Shown: positions 44,790 to 54,211, counted from the stretch's first letter. The stretch: 64,000 bases of DNA from Planctomicrobium sp051465645 (GCF_051465645.1 NZ_CP195790.1:5428587-5492586), one strand, 5' to 3'. A program made the numbers and translations. Notes: generated from the letters alone by a model not told the origin.

Positions 44790-44932
44790 CGGGCGATAAA
44801 CGTGATCTGGGGAGTTGAGTCAGTCAGAGTGCGATTCAAAATTGAGATTGAGAACTGATCAGGTAATTCGAATTTGATTCGTTCAATTGAGACCTGAAAT
44901 CAAAAATTCGCGCATGTGACTGGATTCGTGAG

Positions 44933-46324
44933 ATGACGGCACAAAGGGCGTTGAGGATTGGGCCTGTTGCCCGAGAGGATAGTGCGACGATGATTGCGGC
45001 ATTAGATCAACAGCAGGACACTTCCGTTCCATTTCAGCAGCTGAAGACACAATTGCACCGACAGATGGTCGATGCGATTGATATGTCGAAGGCAGGTGAA
45101 TTGGGAGAAGCCGAATTCCGCCGTCAGCTGGAATCACTGGCGACGCACCTTTGCCATCGTCCTGAGATTCAGCTGCCGGAAGGCGATCGCGATCGCATGG
45201 TTGCGGAGCTGCTGGACGAAATCTACGGCTTCGGTCCACTTCAGAAGCTGATGGACGACCCGGCAGTGAGCGACGTGCTGGTGAACGGTTCCAGCTCAGT
45301 GTTCATCGAACGAAACGGGGTTCTGGAACGAACCGATGTTCGCTTTGCTGACGATGAACACCTGCTGCACTTCATTCAACGACTGGTCGGTCAGGCTGGT
45401 CGCCGTATCGACGAAGTTTCCCCAATGGTCGATGCGAAGCTTGCCGATGGTTCTCGTCTACACGCGGTGATTCCGCCTTTGGCTTTACGCGGGCCAACCC
45501 TTTCCATTCGTCGATTCAAAACACAGATCGTCCAGATTGAAGACATGGTCGGCATGGGGACGTTGGCCCCGGAGATGGCCGACTTTCTGATTCAATGTGT
45601 GCGATCGCGAATGAACATTCTGCTTTCCGGCGGTACAGGTGCCGGAAAAACGACGATGCTGAATAACCTGAGCCGGTTCATTCCGTCATCAGAACGTGTC
45701 GTGACAATTGAAGAAACTGCGGAACTTCAGTTGCAACAGGCCGACGTCGTTGGACTGGAAACACGCCTTCCGAACGTGGAAGGAAAGGGATTGGTCACCC
45801 CGCGAGACTTGCTGCGAAATACGTTGCGAATGAGACCTGACCGCATCATCGTGGGGGAATCTCGCGGTGGTGAAGTGCTTGATATGTTGCAAGCGATGAA
45901 CACCGGTCACGATGGTTCCATGAGTACCGTTCACGCCAACGATACACATGATGCGCTGCATCGTCTGGAATTGATGGTCGCGTTGTCGGGGGCTGAACTT
46001 CCAACGTCGATCGCCAGACAATACATCGCCTCAGCAATTCAGGTCTTCGTTCACATTGCTCGTCTGAGCAGCGGGGAACGTAAGGTGATGCGAATCTCTG
46101 AGCTGACCGGTGTGGTCAACGGAGAATTCCAGCTGGAGGACGTTTTCGTCTATCGCATGGCTGGGGTCGAGAAGTCCGGAAAAATCATCGGCTCCTTTTA
46201 CGCCACAGGTCATGAGCCTGTCTGTTTACGTCGTATGGCAGCAAAAGGATTCGAGATTGATACCAGAATCTTCAGCCCGCGCGAGTTGAAGGCAGGCGTG
46301 GAGTATCGAACGGATCGTTCATGA
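44933..46324 (+). CDS. Tad secretion ATPase TadA/CpaF
   Basis: The 463-residue hexameric secretion ATPase powers Flp pilus assembly. Walker A is GGTGAGKT (233-240). The Asp box and Walker B region follow (VVTIEETAELQL), and MRPDRIIVGESRGGE and the His box (TGHDGSMSTVHAND) are intact. The N-terminal domain (about 30-130) includes IYGFGPLQKLMDDPAVSDVLVNG, characteristic of CpaF. ATG 44933 or ATG 44990 could be the start. It is directly upstream of the TadB- and TadC-type platform genes. Confidence 0.94.
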   Translation: MTAQRALRIGPVAREDSATMIAALDQQQDTSVPFQQLKTQLHRQMVDAIDMSKAGELGEAEFRRQLESLATHLCHRPEIQLPEGDRDRMVAELLDEIYGFGPLQKLMDDPAVSDVLVNGSSSVFIERNGVLERTDVRFADDEHLLHFIQRLVGQAGRRIDEVSPMVDAKLADGSRLHAVIPPLALRGPTLSIRRFKTQIVQIEDMVGMGTLAPEMADFLIQCVRSRMNILLSGGTGAGKTTMLNNLSRFIPSSERVVTIEETAELQLQQADVVGLETRLPNVEGKGLVTPRDLLRNTLRMRPDRIIVGESRGGEVLDMLQAMNTGHDGSMSTVHANDTHDALHRLELMVALSGAELPTSIARQYIASAIQVFVHIARLSSGERKVMRISELTGVVNGEFQLEDVFVYRMAGVEKSGKIIGSFYATGHEPVCLRRMAAKGFEIDTRIFSPRELKAGVEYRTDRS

Positions 46325-46397
46325 TTTCGACGTAGCCTGACTGAACGGGAATGCACGCATTCGATCTTGAGATTGATCTTCTGGACGTAACATAATT

Positions 46398-47246
46398 ATG
46401 GCTGTCTCCATCATTAAACCGCATTCGGAATTCGCAGGAATTCTTCGTGAAGACGAACGATTTTCTGTTGAGAACGATACGTCCGTTGGGAATCAGATCA
46501 ACGGCTGGTTCGATCGGTTGATGCTTCAGTCCGGGCTGGAGATCGCACCTGGGACGATGTTGATTCTCAGTGTTTTCACTGGATTGACGTTCGCCGGATT
46601 TGTCTTTGTCTGGCAGGAAAACTTTCTGACGATGGCCATGATGGGATTCATCGGCTTCCTGTTGCCAAGCGTGATCGCCATGTTGATGCGGTCTCGCAGG
46701 CAGAGTCTGATCCTGCGTCAGATGCCACCCATGATTGAAGAACTGGCACGTGCTGCGCGTACAGGGCGAAGTCTTGAAAACTGCCTCGGCATCGTGGCTT
46801 ACGATACTCCAAATCCCCTCGGGGCCGAGTTGCGACATTGTACCCGAAAGCTGGCGTTGGGTTTGAAGCTCGATGAATCGTTGCAGGAACTCCCAAAGCG
46901 AACAGGACTGGTGGCGACGAGCGTGCTGGCGACAGCGTTATCCGTTCACCGTCAGACAGGGGGAGACCTTGTCGCTGTGTTGTCACGTCTGGCGATGACT
47001 CTTCGTGACCGTATTCAGTTTCAGGGACGTCTGAAAGCGGCAACAGCAGCGAGTCGTGCCACTGCGATTTTGATGATCACATTGCCACCAGCCATTATCG
47101 CATTCTTCGTGTTCCGCGATCCGAACTATCTCACCGAGTTGTTCGATTCAACATGGGGGTTGCGTACGACAATCATAGCCTTCGTACTGGAAGTGATCGG
47201 CGTGGTTTGGGTGATTCGAGTTCTCCAGACCAGCCAGCGTGGATAG
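46398..47246 (+). CDS. Tad platform protein TadB (type II secretion system F domain)
   Basis: This 282-residue inner-membrane protein has an N-terminal helix pair (about 55-95), a cytoplasmic T2SSF domain (about 115-230) containing the typical ELARAARTGRSLENCLG, and two C-terminal helices. With TadC it forms the platform that couples the ATPase to pilin extraction from the membrane. It lies between the ATPase and TadC genes with short gaps, so cotranscription is expected. Confidence 0.9.
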   Translation: MAVSIIKPHSEFAGILREDERFSVENDTSVGNQINGWFDRLMLQSGLEIAPGTMLILSVFTGLTFAGFVFVWQENFLTMAMMGFIGFLLPSVIAMLMRSRRQSLILRQMPPMIEELARAARTGRSLENCLGIVAYDTPNPLGAELRHCTRKLALGLKLDESLQELPKRTGLVATSVLATALSVHRQTGGDLVAVLSRLAMTLRDRIQFQGRLKAATAASRATAILMITLPPAIIAFFVFRDPNYLTELFDSTWGLRTTIIAFVLEVIGVVWVIRVLQTSQRG

Positions 47247-47349
47247 GAACATCGATCCGATTCGACCTGTTTCTCTGTGTGTGTGTTTGAGTGATTGAAT
47301 GATCGGGAACTCCCGGTTGGTTACGTCCTGCGTCATCAGGTGATGAGTC

Positions 47350-48657
47350 ATGTTCCAGTTTCAACTTTCGCCACAACAGATCAGCATCTTGATGATCGGG
47401 GGCGGCGTCGCCGTGACGTTGTACCTGGTTTACAAGCTCATGCAGTGGTTGTTCCAAGGGCGTAAAGCCGACTCTGACGCTCCGAGAGTGAAGCCGGTTG
47501 CCAAGGTCAAATCCAAGGCCGCAGACAAATCTTCGAAACCAGTCAAAGGGTCACCTGAGACGGTCTCTCCCGTCGCTGCCCCTCCTGCTGCAGTGACTCC
47601 GGTTGCAGTGACTCCAGTTTCAGGCTCAGCCAGTGCGGCACCTGTTGAATCGTCATCTGCTGCACCAGTGATGGTTGCCTCACAGGCAACTCCGAATGGC
47701 GGAAATCAAGAGACCGTATCGCCAGTCGGATCGCCTCAGCGTGAATCGGGAGCATTCACTTCTGCATGGCCGACAGAGCCCAAATTTACTGAGAAGCGAA
47801 ATCTGTTTGAAGATGCTGGCGTTGAATACCCTTATGCCACAGGTGAGGACTACCGGTTTGGCAGCGTGACTCCGATTTTGTCTGAGCTGATGCCATCGAC
47901 AGAAGAGGGGCGTCGCGAGCAAACCAAGGTCTTGCGAAACGCAGGTTACTTTGAACCGCATGCCTGGCAGAACTTCTCCGCACTACGTTATCTCGGACTG
48001 ATTCTGCCGATTCTCTTCTTCGGAGTCTTACTCGTTTTCGTTCCGGAAACATGGGAACCGATTGTGATTGGGTGTGTTGTCGTTGGACCAGCGCTCGGTT
48101 GGGCGTTACCGGCACTGTGGATCCGTCGAAAAGCGGCTGACCGTCTATTGCAGATCGAACAGGCGATGCCGGACATGCTTGACCTGTTGAATATGTGCGT
48201 GTCGCAGGGGATGACTGTGGCTCGTTCGTTGGGCCGCATCAGTCGTGAGTTCCTTCCGGTCTATCCGGCGTTGTCAAAGGAGTTGCAAATCGTTGTCGAA
48301 CAGGCACGTGTTGGAACCTTGCCGCACGCGTTAAGAAACTTCAGCGATCGTGTCGACCTTCCAGAAGTCCACTCATTCACGTCGCTGCTGGCACAAACTG
48401 AACAGCTGGGAACAAGCGTTTCAGAAGCGTTGGGCGAGTACAGCGACGGGATGCGAGAGAATCAGCGTCAGCGAGCGGATGAGAAGGCGAACGCAGCGAC
48501 ATTCAAGCTGCTGTTTCCGACGGTGTTGTGCCTGATGCCAGCGGTGTTCTTGTTGTTGATGGGACCAGCGGTGATCGAGTTAAACGACTTCTTCGCTCGC
48601 GGGGGCGTCGGAGGGTTGAACCGACCGGCGAATCAGGCGATTGACGCCCAGCGTTAG
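47350..48657 (+). CDS. Tad platform protein TadC (type II secretion system F domain)
   Basis: The 435-residue protein has an N-terminal helix (about 10-30) followed by a low-complexity linker rich in Pro, Ala, Val, Ser and Thr (about 40-125). The TadC core has two helices near 210-260 and a T2SSF domain (MPDMLDLLNMCVSQGMTVARSLG). A C-terminal helix lies near 395-415. The long N-terminal linker is unusual for TadC, which normally starts with the core. The gene ends the operon at a strong terminator. Confidence 0.9.
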   Translation: MFQFQLSPQQISILMIGGGVAVTLYLVYKLMQWLFQGRKADSDAPRVKPVAKVKSKAADKSSKPVKGSPETVSPVAAPPAAVTPVAVTPVSGSASAAPVESSSAAPVMVASQATPNGGNQETVSPVGSPQRESGAFTSAWPTEPKFTEKRNLFEDAGVEYPYATGEDYRFGSVTPILSELMPSTEEGRREQTKVLRNAGYFEPHAWQNFSALRYLGLILPILFFGVLLVFVPETWEPIVIGCVVVGPALGWALPALWIRRKAADRLLQIEQAMPDMLDLLNMCVSQGMTVARSLGRISREFLPVYPALSKELQIVVEQARVGTLPHALRNFSDRVDLPEVHSFTSLLAQTEQLGTSVSEALGEYSDGMRENQRQRADEKANAATFKLLFPTVLCLMPAVFLLLMGPAVIELNDFFARGGVGGLNRPANQAIDAQR

Positions 48658-48707
48658 GCCTGACGGCGCAAGCTCAATGCGAATGCTGATGTTGCTGACT
48701 GACAATA

Positions 48708-48757
48708 AAACAGGCGTTCCCGATCATTTGTCGATCGGAAACGCCTGTTTCTATTTT
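48708..48757. terminator. bidirectional rho-independent terminator
   Basis: The arm at 48708-48725 (starting AAACAGGCGTT) pairs with 48733-48750 with a single mismatch and flanking T-runs on both sides. It separates the convergent TadC gene and the esterase gene. Confidence 0.9.
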
Positions 48758-48790
48758 AATCTCGAACTGATTTCCTACCGAACTCTTTTC

Positions 48791-50065
48791 TTACTTCGCT
48801 TTCGCCTCATTCATCGCTTTGCTCAGGGCCGGGAAATAAGGTTCGAAGCCTTTCTGATGGCTTGCCTTTGGAAGAATGATCAGGTTGAGTGGTCCCTGAA
48901 TCTGATTCACCGTTGAAAAGATTCCTTCCGGCGGGCAGGTCACGTCAATCAAGCCAACGACGATCATGGAAGGGCACTTGATCTTTCTGGCGAAGTTCAT
49001 CGCGTCGAAGTAACGTGACGCCTCCATTGTTTTCGCTTCGTCGCGTTGACGTGAAGGATTCGACCAGTTCGGCCAGCCTGGGGCACGTCCAGACAATGTC
49101 CCTGTGTGATCGCACCCGGCAGGAACATTGCCTGCCATTGCTGTCACTTTGGGGTGGAATCCAGCCGTGACGAGTGAGAGATATCCTCCCTGACTGCTTC
49201 CGTGAACGAAGACGGTCTTCTGGTTCCAGTCAGGACGTTGAGTGAGGTACTCAACAGCGCGATAGCAGCTGAGAAAGACTGGCAGGAAGTAGCTGGTTTC
49301 GCGATCCTCGTTGCCGATGGCGAAGTAGTCTTTCAGTTCGTTCTGAGATTTTTCCGCATAGAAAGCGGATGGTTGATCAATCGGCAGATCGTGTGCTGAG
49401 ATGTTTAATGCGAGCCAGCCGTTCTTGGCCGGCCCGACAACCCAGTCACGGCTAAGCGGATAAACACCTGCGTACTGCACCTGCAGCATTGCAGGGAGAT
49501 TTGTTTTGCCAGCCGGTTTAGCAAGTTGTCCCTGAATCTTCTTGCCGCGAATGTTATCGAAGGTGATCTTGTAGTATTCAATCTCCGGGTTGCCGATGTC
49601 GATCTTCTCCAACTGTGCGTTCATTGGAACCGCTGCCAGTTCTGCGAGTTTCTCACTCCAGAACTGATCGAAATCGTCAGGCAATGGCTTCGACTCTTTG
49701 ATCTCCTTGGGAGAGAAGACTGCTCCTCCATCTTCGTTCAGGACTGTTTTTGTTCCGGTTGGCGTGAACGACGTACGGATCAGCAGAACGCCGGGGTCTT
49801 TGCGTGAAGACTGAATTGATGCAGAGCCATTTTCCAGTGGAACTGCCCCAGAGCTGATCTCGTTCAGCCCTCCGGAAAGAACTCGGTAATTTACGATTCC
49901 AGCAGGGGCAGGGCCGTCAGTGTTCTTGACTTCGACTTTCCAGGTCACTGTTTGCCCGGCCTGATAAACTCCGGTGTCACGATCAGGAGTCACATCAATC
50001 GTGAGGCCAGCGGTCGCGACCGTCGGTAGCAGAAAGCAGGCAAGCAACGTAAGCAATCTTGGCAC
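48791..50065 (-). CDS. secreted acetylxylan esterase (AXE1)-like hydrolase
   Basis: The 424-residue exported alpha/beta hydrolase has a signal peptide (MPRLLTLLACFLLPTVATA) and an N-terminal beta-sandwich (about 20-120). The AXE1/cephalosporin-C deacetylase domain follows. The nucleophile is Ser291 in HGSSQGG, and the remaining triad is Asp374 (GLIDVTCPP) and His403 (KASHQKG). The family removes acetyl groups from plant polysaccharides or glycosides. A GTG start is supported by GGGAGGG five bases upstream. No glycoside hydrolases or PULs are adjacent. Confidence 0.9.
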   Translation of the reverse strand: MPRLLTLLACFLLPTVATAGLTIDVTPDRDTGVYQAGQTVTWKVEVKNTDGPAPAGIVNYRVLSGGLNEISSGAVPLENGSASIQSSRKDPGVLLIRTSFTPTGTKTVLNEDGGAVFSPKEIKESKPLPDDFDQFWSEKLAELAAVPMNAQLEKIDIGNPEIEYYKITFDNIRGKKIQGQLAKPAGKTNLPAMLQVQYAGVYPLSRDWVVGPAKNGWLALNISAHDLPIDQPSAFYAEKSQNELKDYFAIGNEDRETSYFLPVFLSCYRAVEYLTQRPDWNQKTVFVHGSSQGGYLSLVTAGFHPKVTAMAGNVPAGCDHTGTLSGRAPGWPNWSNPSRQRDEAKTMEASRYFDAMNFARKIKCPSMIVVGLIDVTCPPEGIFSTVNQIQGPLNLIILPKASHQKGFEPYFPALSKAMNEAKAK

Positions 50066-50229
50066 AGGAACCCTCCCTTGATTGAAACATCGAAAAAGCG
50101 TGTCGGTGTCAGTCTAAGGCGGTCTCTTCGAATATGTAACTCTGCTGATGCTGCGTTCTCCATCTGCATTGAAGGCCAATACCGACGAAGAAGATACTCA
50201 TTCAGGTGAAGATGATTTCGCGCTGAGCG

Positions 50230-50272
50230 CAAAAGCAAACCGAGCGGCACTTCAAGGGGAAGTGCCGCTCGG
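50230..50272 (-). terminator. rho-independent terminator
   Basis: A perfect 13-bp stem (50240-50252 with 50260-50272, core CGAGCGGCACTT) precedes TTTGCTTTT in the minus-strand direction. It ends the V/T/Q-rich protein transcript. Confidence 0.9.
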
Positions 50273-50312
50273 CGGAGAAACAAATTGTGGTGATTGAGTT
50301 GCCAGTTGAGAA

Positions 50313-51395
50313 TTACTTCTGGGCAACTGAGAGTTCTGGGCCTTGAGCAGCGTTGATGTCAGTTGCGGAACGACGCGTTGCACGCCATCCAGCGACTTTG
50401 ATGACGCTGTTGTTTTCTTCTGAAGTTGCGATTGGGCCGTCACCTGGAATTGGAGCAGCGTTGGTTGGTGCTGGCTCGGTGTGGCGGAAGGTTGGGTTCT
50501 GCAGTGGGATTTCCTGAGAAGGAGCTGACTGCAGGCGAGTGGTGCCTTTGTCGCCTTCTGGGCGTGCTGCAGTTGGAACAGGTTCGCCGTTGCGAGCAGT
50601 GACGCCAGTGTCGCCGGTGTAGACCATGCGTGTTCGTGTTCCGACAGCAACTCGCTGAGTTGTCGTGATCGGTTCGTAAGCTGTCACGGTCTGGTCTTCG
50701 TACACAGTTCGCTGAACAGCCACTTTCTGAGTGGTGGTAACCGGGACCTGGCGGGCGACGTTGTAAGTGACCTGTCGGGTCGTTGGAACCTGAACTGTTC
50801 TTGAAACTTGAACCTGAGCCGTTGTCACATTCGGAACGAATTCACGACGAGCAACATAGTTTGGAGTGAACGCATTTCGCATTGAGTAGCTCATGCGGTT
50901 CATCTGGCCCATCAGACCTGGGCGAGAATCGTAAGCACATGGAGAATACTTTGGAATGGCCTGACAGCTTGTCTGCCAGTAGCTGTTGTTAACGGTGACA
51001 GGCTGCATTTCAACAACCTGCTGATTGACATAGCTCTGAACGTCGACTGTTCGCGGTTCGTTGACAGTCTGGTAAACGGTGACAGGGCGGTCTTCGTAGT
51101 CAGTGATGACTTTGGCGACTTTCACTGTCTTCTGAACTGGCTGCATCTGAACTGTCTGCACATCCTGATAGACCGTTTCTGTGACGGGCTTCATACAGGG
51201 GCAATCAAGTGATGCACTCTGCATTACTGGTGCAGCAACCATCTGTGGTTGCATGACCATTGGCATCGGCGCTGGGCCGCATGGGTTACAAGGATCCAAG
51301 AAACGAAACAATTGGGCATGAACTGAACCGGGCATGCCGCAAGCGGTGGCCAGCAACGTAAGTCCAGTCAAGGCCCGAGTGCGGATTCCGAACAT
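50313..51395 (-). CDS. secreted V/T/Q-rich protein resembling planctomycete YTV-type wall proteins
   Basis: The 360-residue product has a signal peptide (MFGIRTRALTGLTLLATACGMPGSVHAQ). A Cys/Pro/Met segment follows (LDPCNPCGPAP, LDCPCMKP). The main body has repeated Val-Thr-Gln-Arg motifs such as TVYQDVQTVQMQPVQKT, TVYQTVNEP, VTYNVARQVPVTTTQ and VQRTVYEDQTV. This pattern resembles the YTV motif described for planctomycete cell-envelope proteins; assignment to that Pfam family is not verified. Cys residues could crosslink the protein. ATG 51395 is chosen over 51470 because AGGAAGAG lies just upstream and the signal peptide starts there. Confidence 0.78.
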   Translation of the reverse strand: MFGIRTRALTGLTLLATACGMPGSVHAQLFRFLDPCNPCGPAPMPMVMQPQMVAAPVMQSASLDCPCMKPVTETVYQDVQTVQMQPVQKTVKVAKVITDYEDRPVTVYQTVNEPRTVDVQSYVNQQVVEMQPVTVNNSYWQTSCQAIPKYSPCAYDSRPGLMGQMNRMSYSMRNAFTPNYVARREFVPNVTTAQVQVSRTVQVPTTRQVTYNVARQVPVTTTQKVAVQRTVYEDQTVTAYEPITTTQRVAVGTRTRMVYTGDTGVTARNGEPVPTAARPEGDKGTTRLQSAPSQEIPLQNPTFRHTEPAPTNAAPIPGDGPIATSEENNSVIKVAGWRATRRSATDINAAQGPELSVAQK

Positions 51396-51948
51396 CTGAC
51401 TCTTCCTGAAAAATGAGTATTGAGGAGGGAGCTGAATCGAATTGACAGGTGATGTGAACGGGAACTGCAAGAGGAGTCACAAGTCAGTTCGCCGTGTTCG
51501 TGGGCAGGACTTTTATGGGAATAGAAAATTAGGGTCAAGATGGAGGGGAAGATCTGCCGAGGGTTGTTTTTGACTTTTGAATTTCTTGCAAAGAAGTGAT
51601 TCTCGCAGTGATTTCATTCAATTTTTGCTGCAGGGGAATCTCGGAGTGAAAAGTAGGGCCCAGTCCTTGTGCGGGAACCAGAGGACAGGCAGTCTCAGTT
51701 TGCAGATCGAAGGCACCGGCGCGATACAACATGATCATGCCGTATCCGGTTCACTTGCGATTCGCCTGCGAGGGAGCAACTCACTTCACTAAGAGAGTGT
51801 TCTTGTACGAACTAATGAGAGTTGCCGGTGGTTTACATTTCTCACAGGACTCTGGCGTGTAGAATGAGAGCATGTGTCAATCAGGGTGAAGCGACTTTGA
51901 CGCAGGTGTGTCGAAGTTGATTAAACAGTCAGAAGCAGGGCAGAGACG
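51396..51948. other. intergenic region with one marginal small frame
   Basis: These 553 bases hold the promoters of the V/T/Q-rich gene (-) and the rhodanese gene (+). A 67-codon frame at 51535-51738 on the minus strand is listed separately as doubtful. Confidence 0.35.
51535..51738 (-). CDS. possible small protein (doubtful)
   Basis: This 67-residue frame has a coiled-coil-like middle (LQQKLNEITARITSLQEIQKS) but no recognised family. It has no signal peptide and is followed on the same strand by the wall-like protein. There is no independent support beyond plausible amino-acid composition; an opposite-strand frame of similar length competes. Confidence 0.25.
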   Translation of the reverse strand: MIMLYRAGAFDLQTETACPLVPAQGLGPTFHSEIPLQQKLNEITARITSLQEIQKSKTTLGRSSPPS

Positions 51949-52323
51949 ATGGCGAAGCAGCATTCCCCCCGATTTCTTGAGATTGTGACGGATGCAAAAT
52001 CACGAGTGAAAGAGTGCGACGTCCACGATGTCAAACGGATGCTTGATCAGAAGGAAGAGTTCACTCTGATTGATGTCCGGGAAGAGAGTGAATTCGCGAA
52101 AGGCCGACTCCCCGGCGCAGTCCACGTTGGAAAAGGGGTCATTGAACGAGATATCGAAAAAGTCGTTCCGAACCCGGAGACTCCCCTGGTGCTCTATTGT
52201 GGAGGAGGGTTCCGCTCGGCACTGGCGGCCGATGCCCTTCAAAAGATGGGATATACCAACATCCTGTCGATGGATGGTGGCTGGAGCGGATGGAACGCCG
52301 CAGGGTTTTCAGTAGAGAGTTAA
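51949..52323 (+). CDS. single-domain rhodanese-like protein
   Basis: This 124-residue rhodanese domain has IDVREESEFAKGRLPGAVHV and the active-site loop LYCGGGFRS with catalytic Cys84. Such proteins transfer sulfane sulfur or act in thiol-based signalling. There is no signal peptide, so it is likely cytoplasmic. The small six-residue loop is typical of sulfurtransferases and not of Cdc25-type phosphatases. It is encoded alone; the ferredoxin gene is about 430 bases downstream. Confidence 0.9.
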   Translation: MAKQHSPRFLEIVTDAKSRVKECDVHDVKRMLDQKEEFTLIDVREESEFAKGRLPGAVHVGKGVIERDIEKVVPNPETPLVLYCGGGFRSALAADALQKMGYTNILSMDGGWSGWNAAGFSVES

Positions 52324-52756
52324 CATCCAGTCACAATTGATTGGGCTGATCAGTAAGTCAATGGAGGTTGATGGGTTCCGTCGATCTTGACAGCAGAATC
52401 CGGCAGATCTACAAACAACAGATTGACTTTGATCTTCTTGCGAGTTGCAGGGAGAATATCAGGAAGTGTATTGAAAACTGATCCGATCGTCTGATCATTG
52501 AATGCGTCAGTTGTGTGCTATCTTGTTGTGAGGCCATCGTTTGTGGCTATTTGACAGCAATGCATGCAGCCGGGACGAGATCGACGGCAATTCGGAACAG
52601 AATCGGGCGCCAAGGGCTCCCTCGGTAATCTTCCCCTGACAGACAGCTTTGACTATTTCAATCGCGCCTCGAAATTTCCAAGAACTCATGTGCGGCATTG
52701 GCCGATGACAGCGAGGAAGGAGTTCCGGTTTCGGCGTCGAAGAAGGATAAAGACGG
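52324..52756. other. intergenic region upstream of the ferredoxin gene
   Basis: No gene is recognised in these 433 bases. A TTGACA sequence near 52550 could be a -35 element but no matching -10 is evident. Confidence 0.3.
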
Positions 52757-53044
52757 ATGACCCACATCGTTGCTGAACCCTGCTTTAATTGCAAATACAC
52801 GGACTGCGTCGTCGTTTGTCCCGTGGAATGCTTTTATGAAGGGGAGTCGATGCTCTACATCCACCCGGATGAGTGCATTGATTGCGAAGCTTGCGTTCCC
52901 GAGTGCCCGGTCGACGCAATCTTCCATGAAGACAATCTCCCTGAGCAGTGGGCACCATATAAAGAGCTCAACGCAGAAATGGCACCACAGTGCCCGGTTC
53001 TGACTGAGCGAAAAGAACCACTCGGCGGCGAGCCAGGCAAGTAA
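52757..53044 (+). CDS. 7Fe-type ferredoxin (FdxA-like)
   Basis: This 95-residue ferredoxin binds two iron-sulfur clusters. The first set is Cys9, 12, 17 and 21 (CFNCKYTDCVVVCP), the pattern of Azotobacter-type 7Fe ferredoxins with a [3Fe-4S] centre. The second is Cys40, 43, 46 and 50 (CIDCEACVPECP). The C-terminal extension containing WAPYKELNAEMAPQCPVL is also typical. It carries low-potential electrons; the partner enzyme is not in the window. An AAGGA site lies upstream of the ATG. A terminator follows at 53172. Confidence 0.93.
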   Translation: MTHIVAEPCFNCKYTDCVVVCPVECFYEGESMLYIHPDECIDCEACVPECPVDAIFHEDNLPEQWAPYKELNAEMAPQCPVLTERKEPLGGEPGK

Positions 53045-53171
53045 GGTGCGCCTCCCATCCTATCTTCCTGTTTGGCGAAAGTTCGATGCCGAAAAAGGGG
53101 ATGGAGTGGCGAATCCTGCCAGTTGTGATTAGCGTAGGATTCGATAGTCGAGTACACATTTGAAATGAATC

Positions 53172-53213
53172 AAACAGCAGACTGGAGACATCCAGCCTGC
53201 TGTTTCTGTTTTT
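53172..53213 (+). terminator. rho-independent terminator
   Basis: The 14-base arm beginning AAACAGCAG (53172-53185) pairs with 53192-53205 with one mismatch, then CTGTTTTT. It ends the ferredoxin transcript, 170 bases before lpxA. Confidence 0.85.
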
Positions 53214-53383
53214 ACAGCGAGGGCCGATGGCGCTTGATGATCTGAAGCGAACCACTCGCCAGCTGTGGAGCCAATCGGGGGACAAAATCCAACGAAAATC
53301 AGCCTCCAACTGGAATTGACAGAGTTTGCCTAAACCGAAATGCTTGCGTAAACATGCACCTCTTATTTTGAGACGAAACCAAT

Positions 53384-54211
53384 ATGTCCATTCATCCGAC
53401 GGCCTTGATCGATTCTCAGGCACAGGTCGATCCTTCTGTCGTCATCGGGCCCCATGTTGTGATTGAAGGGCCTGTGAAAATCGGCCCCGGTTGTCATCTT
53501 GGCCCCGGTGTTGTGATCTATGGTCATACGACAATCGGGAGCGGATGTAAGATCCATGCGCATGCTGTGATCGGGGACCTTCCGCAAGATCGTGCGTACG
53601 CTGGCGAGGAAACTTACGTTGTCATTGGTGATGATTGCGTGATTCGCGAAGGTGTGACTGTTCACCGAGGCACCCAGAAGGGGACCGAGACGCGAATCGG
53701 CAATCGTTGCATGCTGATGACGAACTCGCACGTTGGTCACAACTGCGTGCTGGAAGACGACGTCATCATGATCAGTGGATCGCTGTTGGGCGGCCATGTG
53801 CATATCGGACGCGCGGCTGTCCTTTCCGGAAACTGTGCGGTCCACCAGTTCGTACGTATTGGCGAGTTGGCCATGATCAGCGGACTCGGAAAGATCGTTC
53901 AGGACATCCCTCCATTCTTCATGACCAACATGGTTGGTGAAATTGTTGGAGTGAATCGTGTCGGGCTGTTGCGACGCAGCTTCAGTTCGCAAGATCGTGA
54001 AGAGATCAAGAACGCGTTCAAGATCTTTTACCGTTCAGGGTTGAGTCAGTCTCAGGCGATGAAACGGGTCACCGAGGTCTCGACGAGCGATGCAGCTCAA
54101 CGTCTGCTGGCGTTCTTCTCCGAGAAGTCCAAGCGAGGAATCTCAGGCTCAGCGTACACCGTTGCCGGAAAAGATGATTCCAATGAAGACCCACGAAAGC
54201 ACGATGCGTAA
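53384..54211 (+). CDS. lpxA: acyl-ACP--UDP-N-acetylglucosamine O-acyltransferase LpxA
   Basis: LpxA makes the first committed acylation in lipid A synthesis. The 275-residue protein opens MSIHPTALIDSQAQVDPSV and continues as hexapeptide repeats that form a left-handed beta-helix trimer. The catalytic His lies in VTVHRGTQKG, with GNRCMLMTNSHVGHNC and NMVGEIVGVNRVGLLRR in the C-terminal part. Its presence supports a Gram-negative-type outer membrane in this organism, in line with the current view of planctomycetes. The other lpx genes are not in the window. Confidence 0.95.
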   Translation: MSIHPTALIDSQAQVDPSVVIGPHVVIEGPVKIGPGCHLGPGVVIYGHTTIGSGCKIHAHAVIGDLPQDRAYAGEETYVVIGDDCVIREGVTVHRGTQKGTETRIGNRCMLMTNSHVGHNCVLEDDVIMISGSLLGGHVHIGRAAVLSGNCAVHQFVRIGELAMISGLGKIVQDIPPFFMTNMVGEIVGVNRVGLLRRSFSSQDREEIKNAFKIFYRSGLSQSQAMKRVTEVSTSDAAQRLLAFFSEKSKRGISGSAYTVAGKDDSNEDPRKHDA

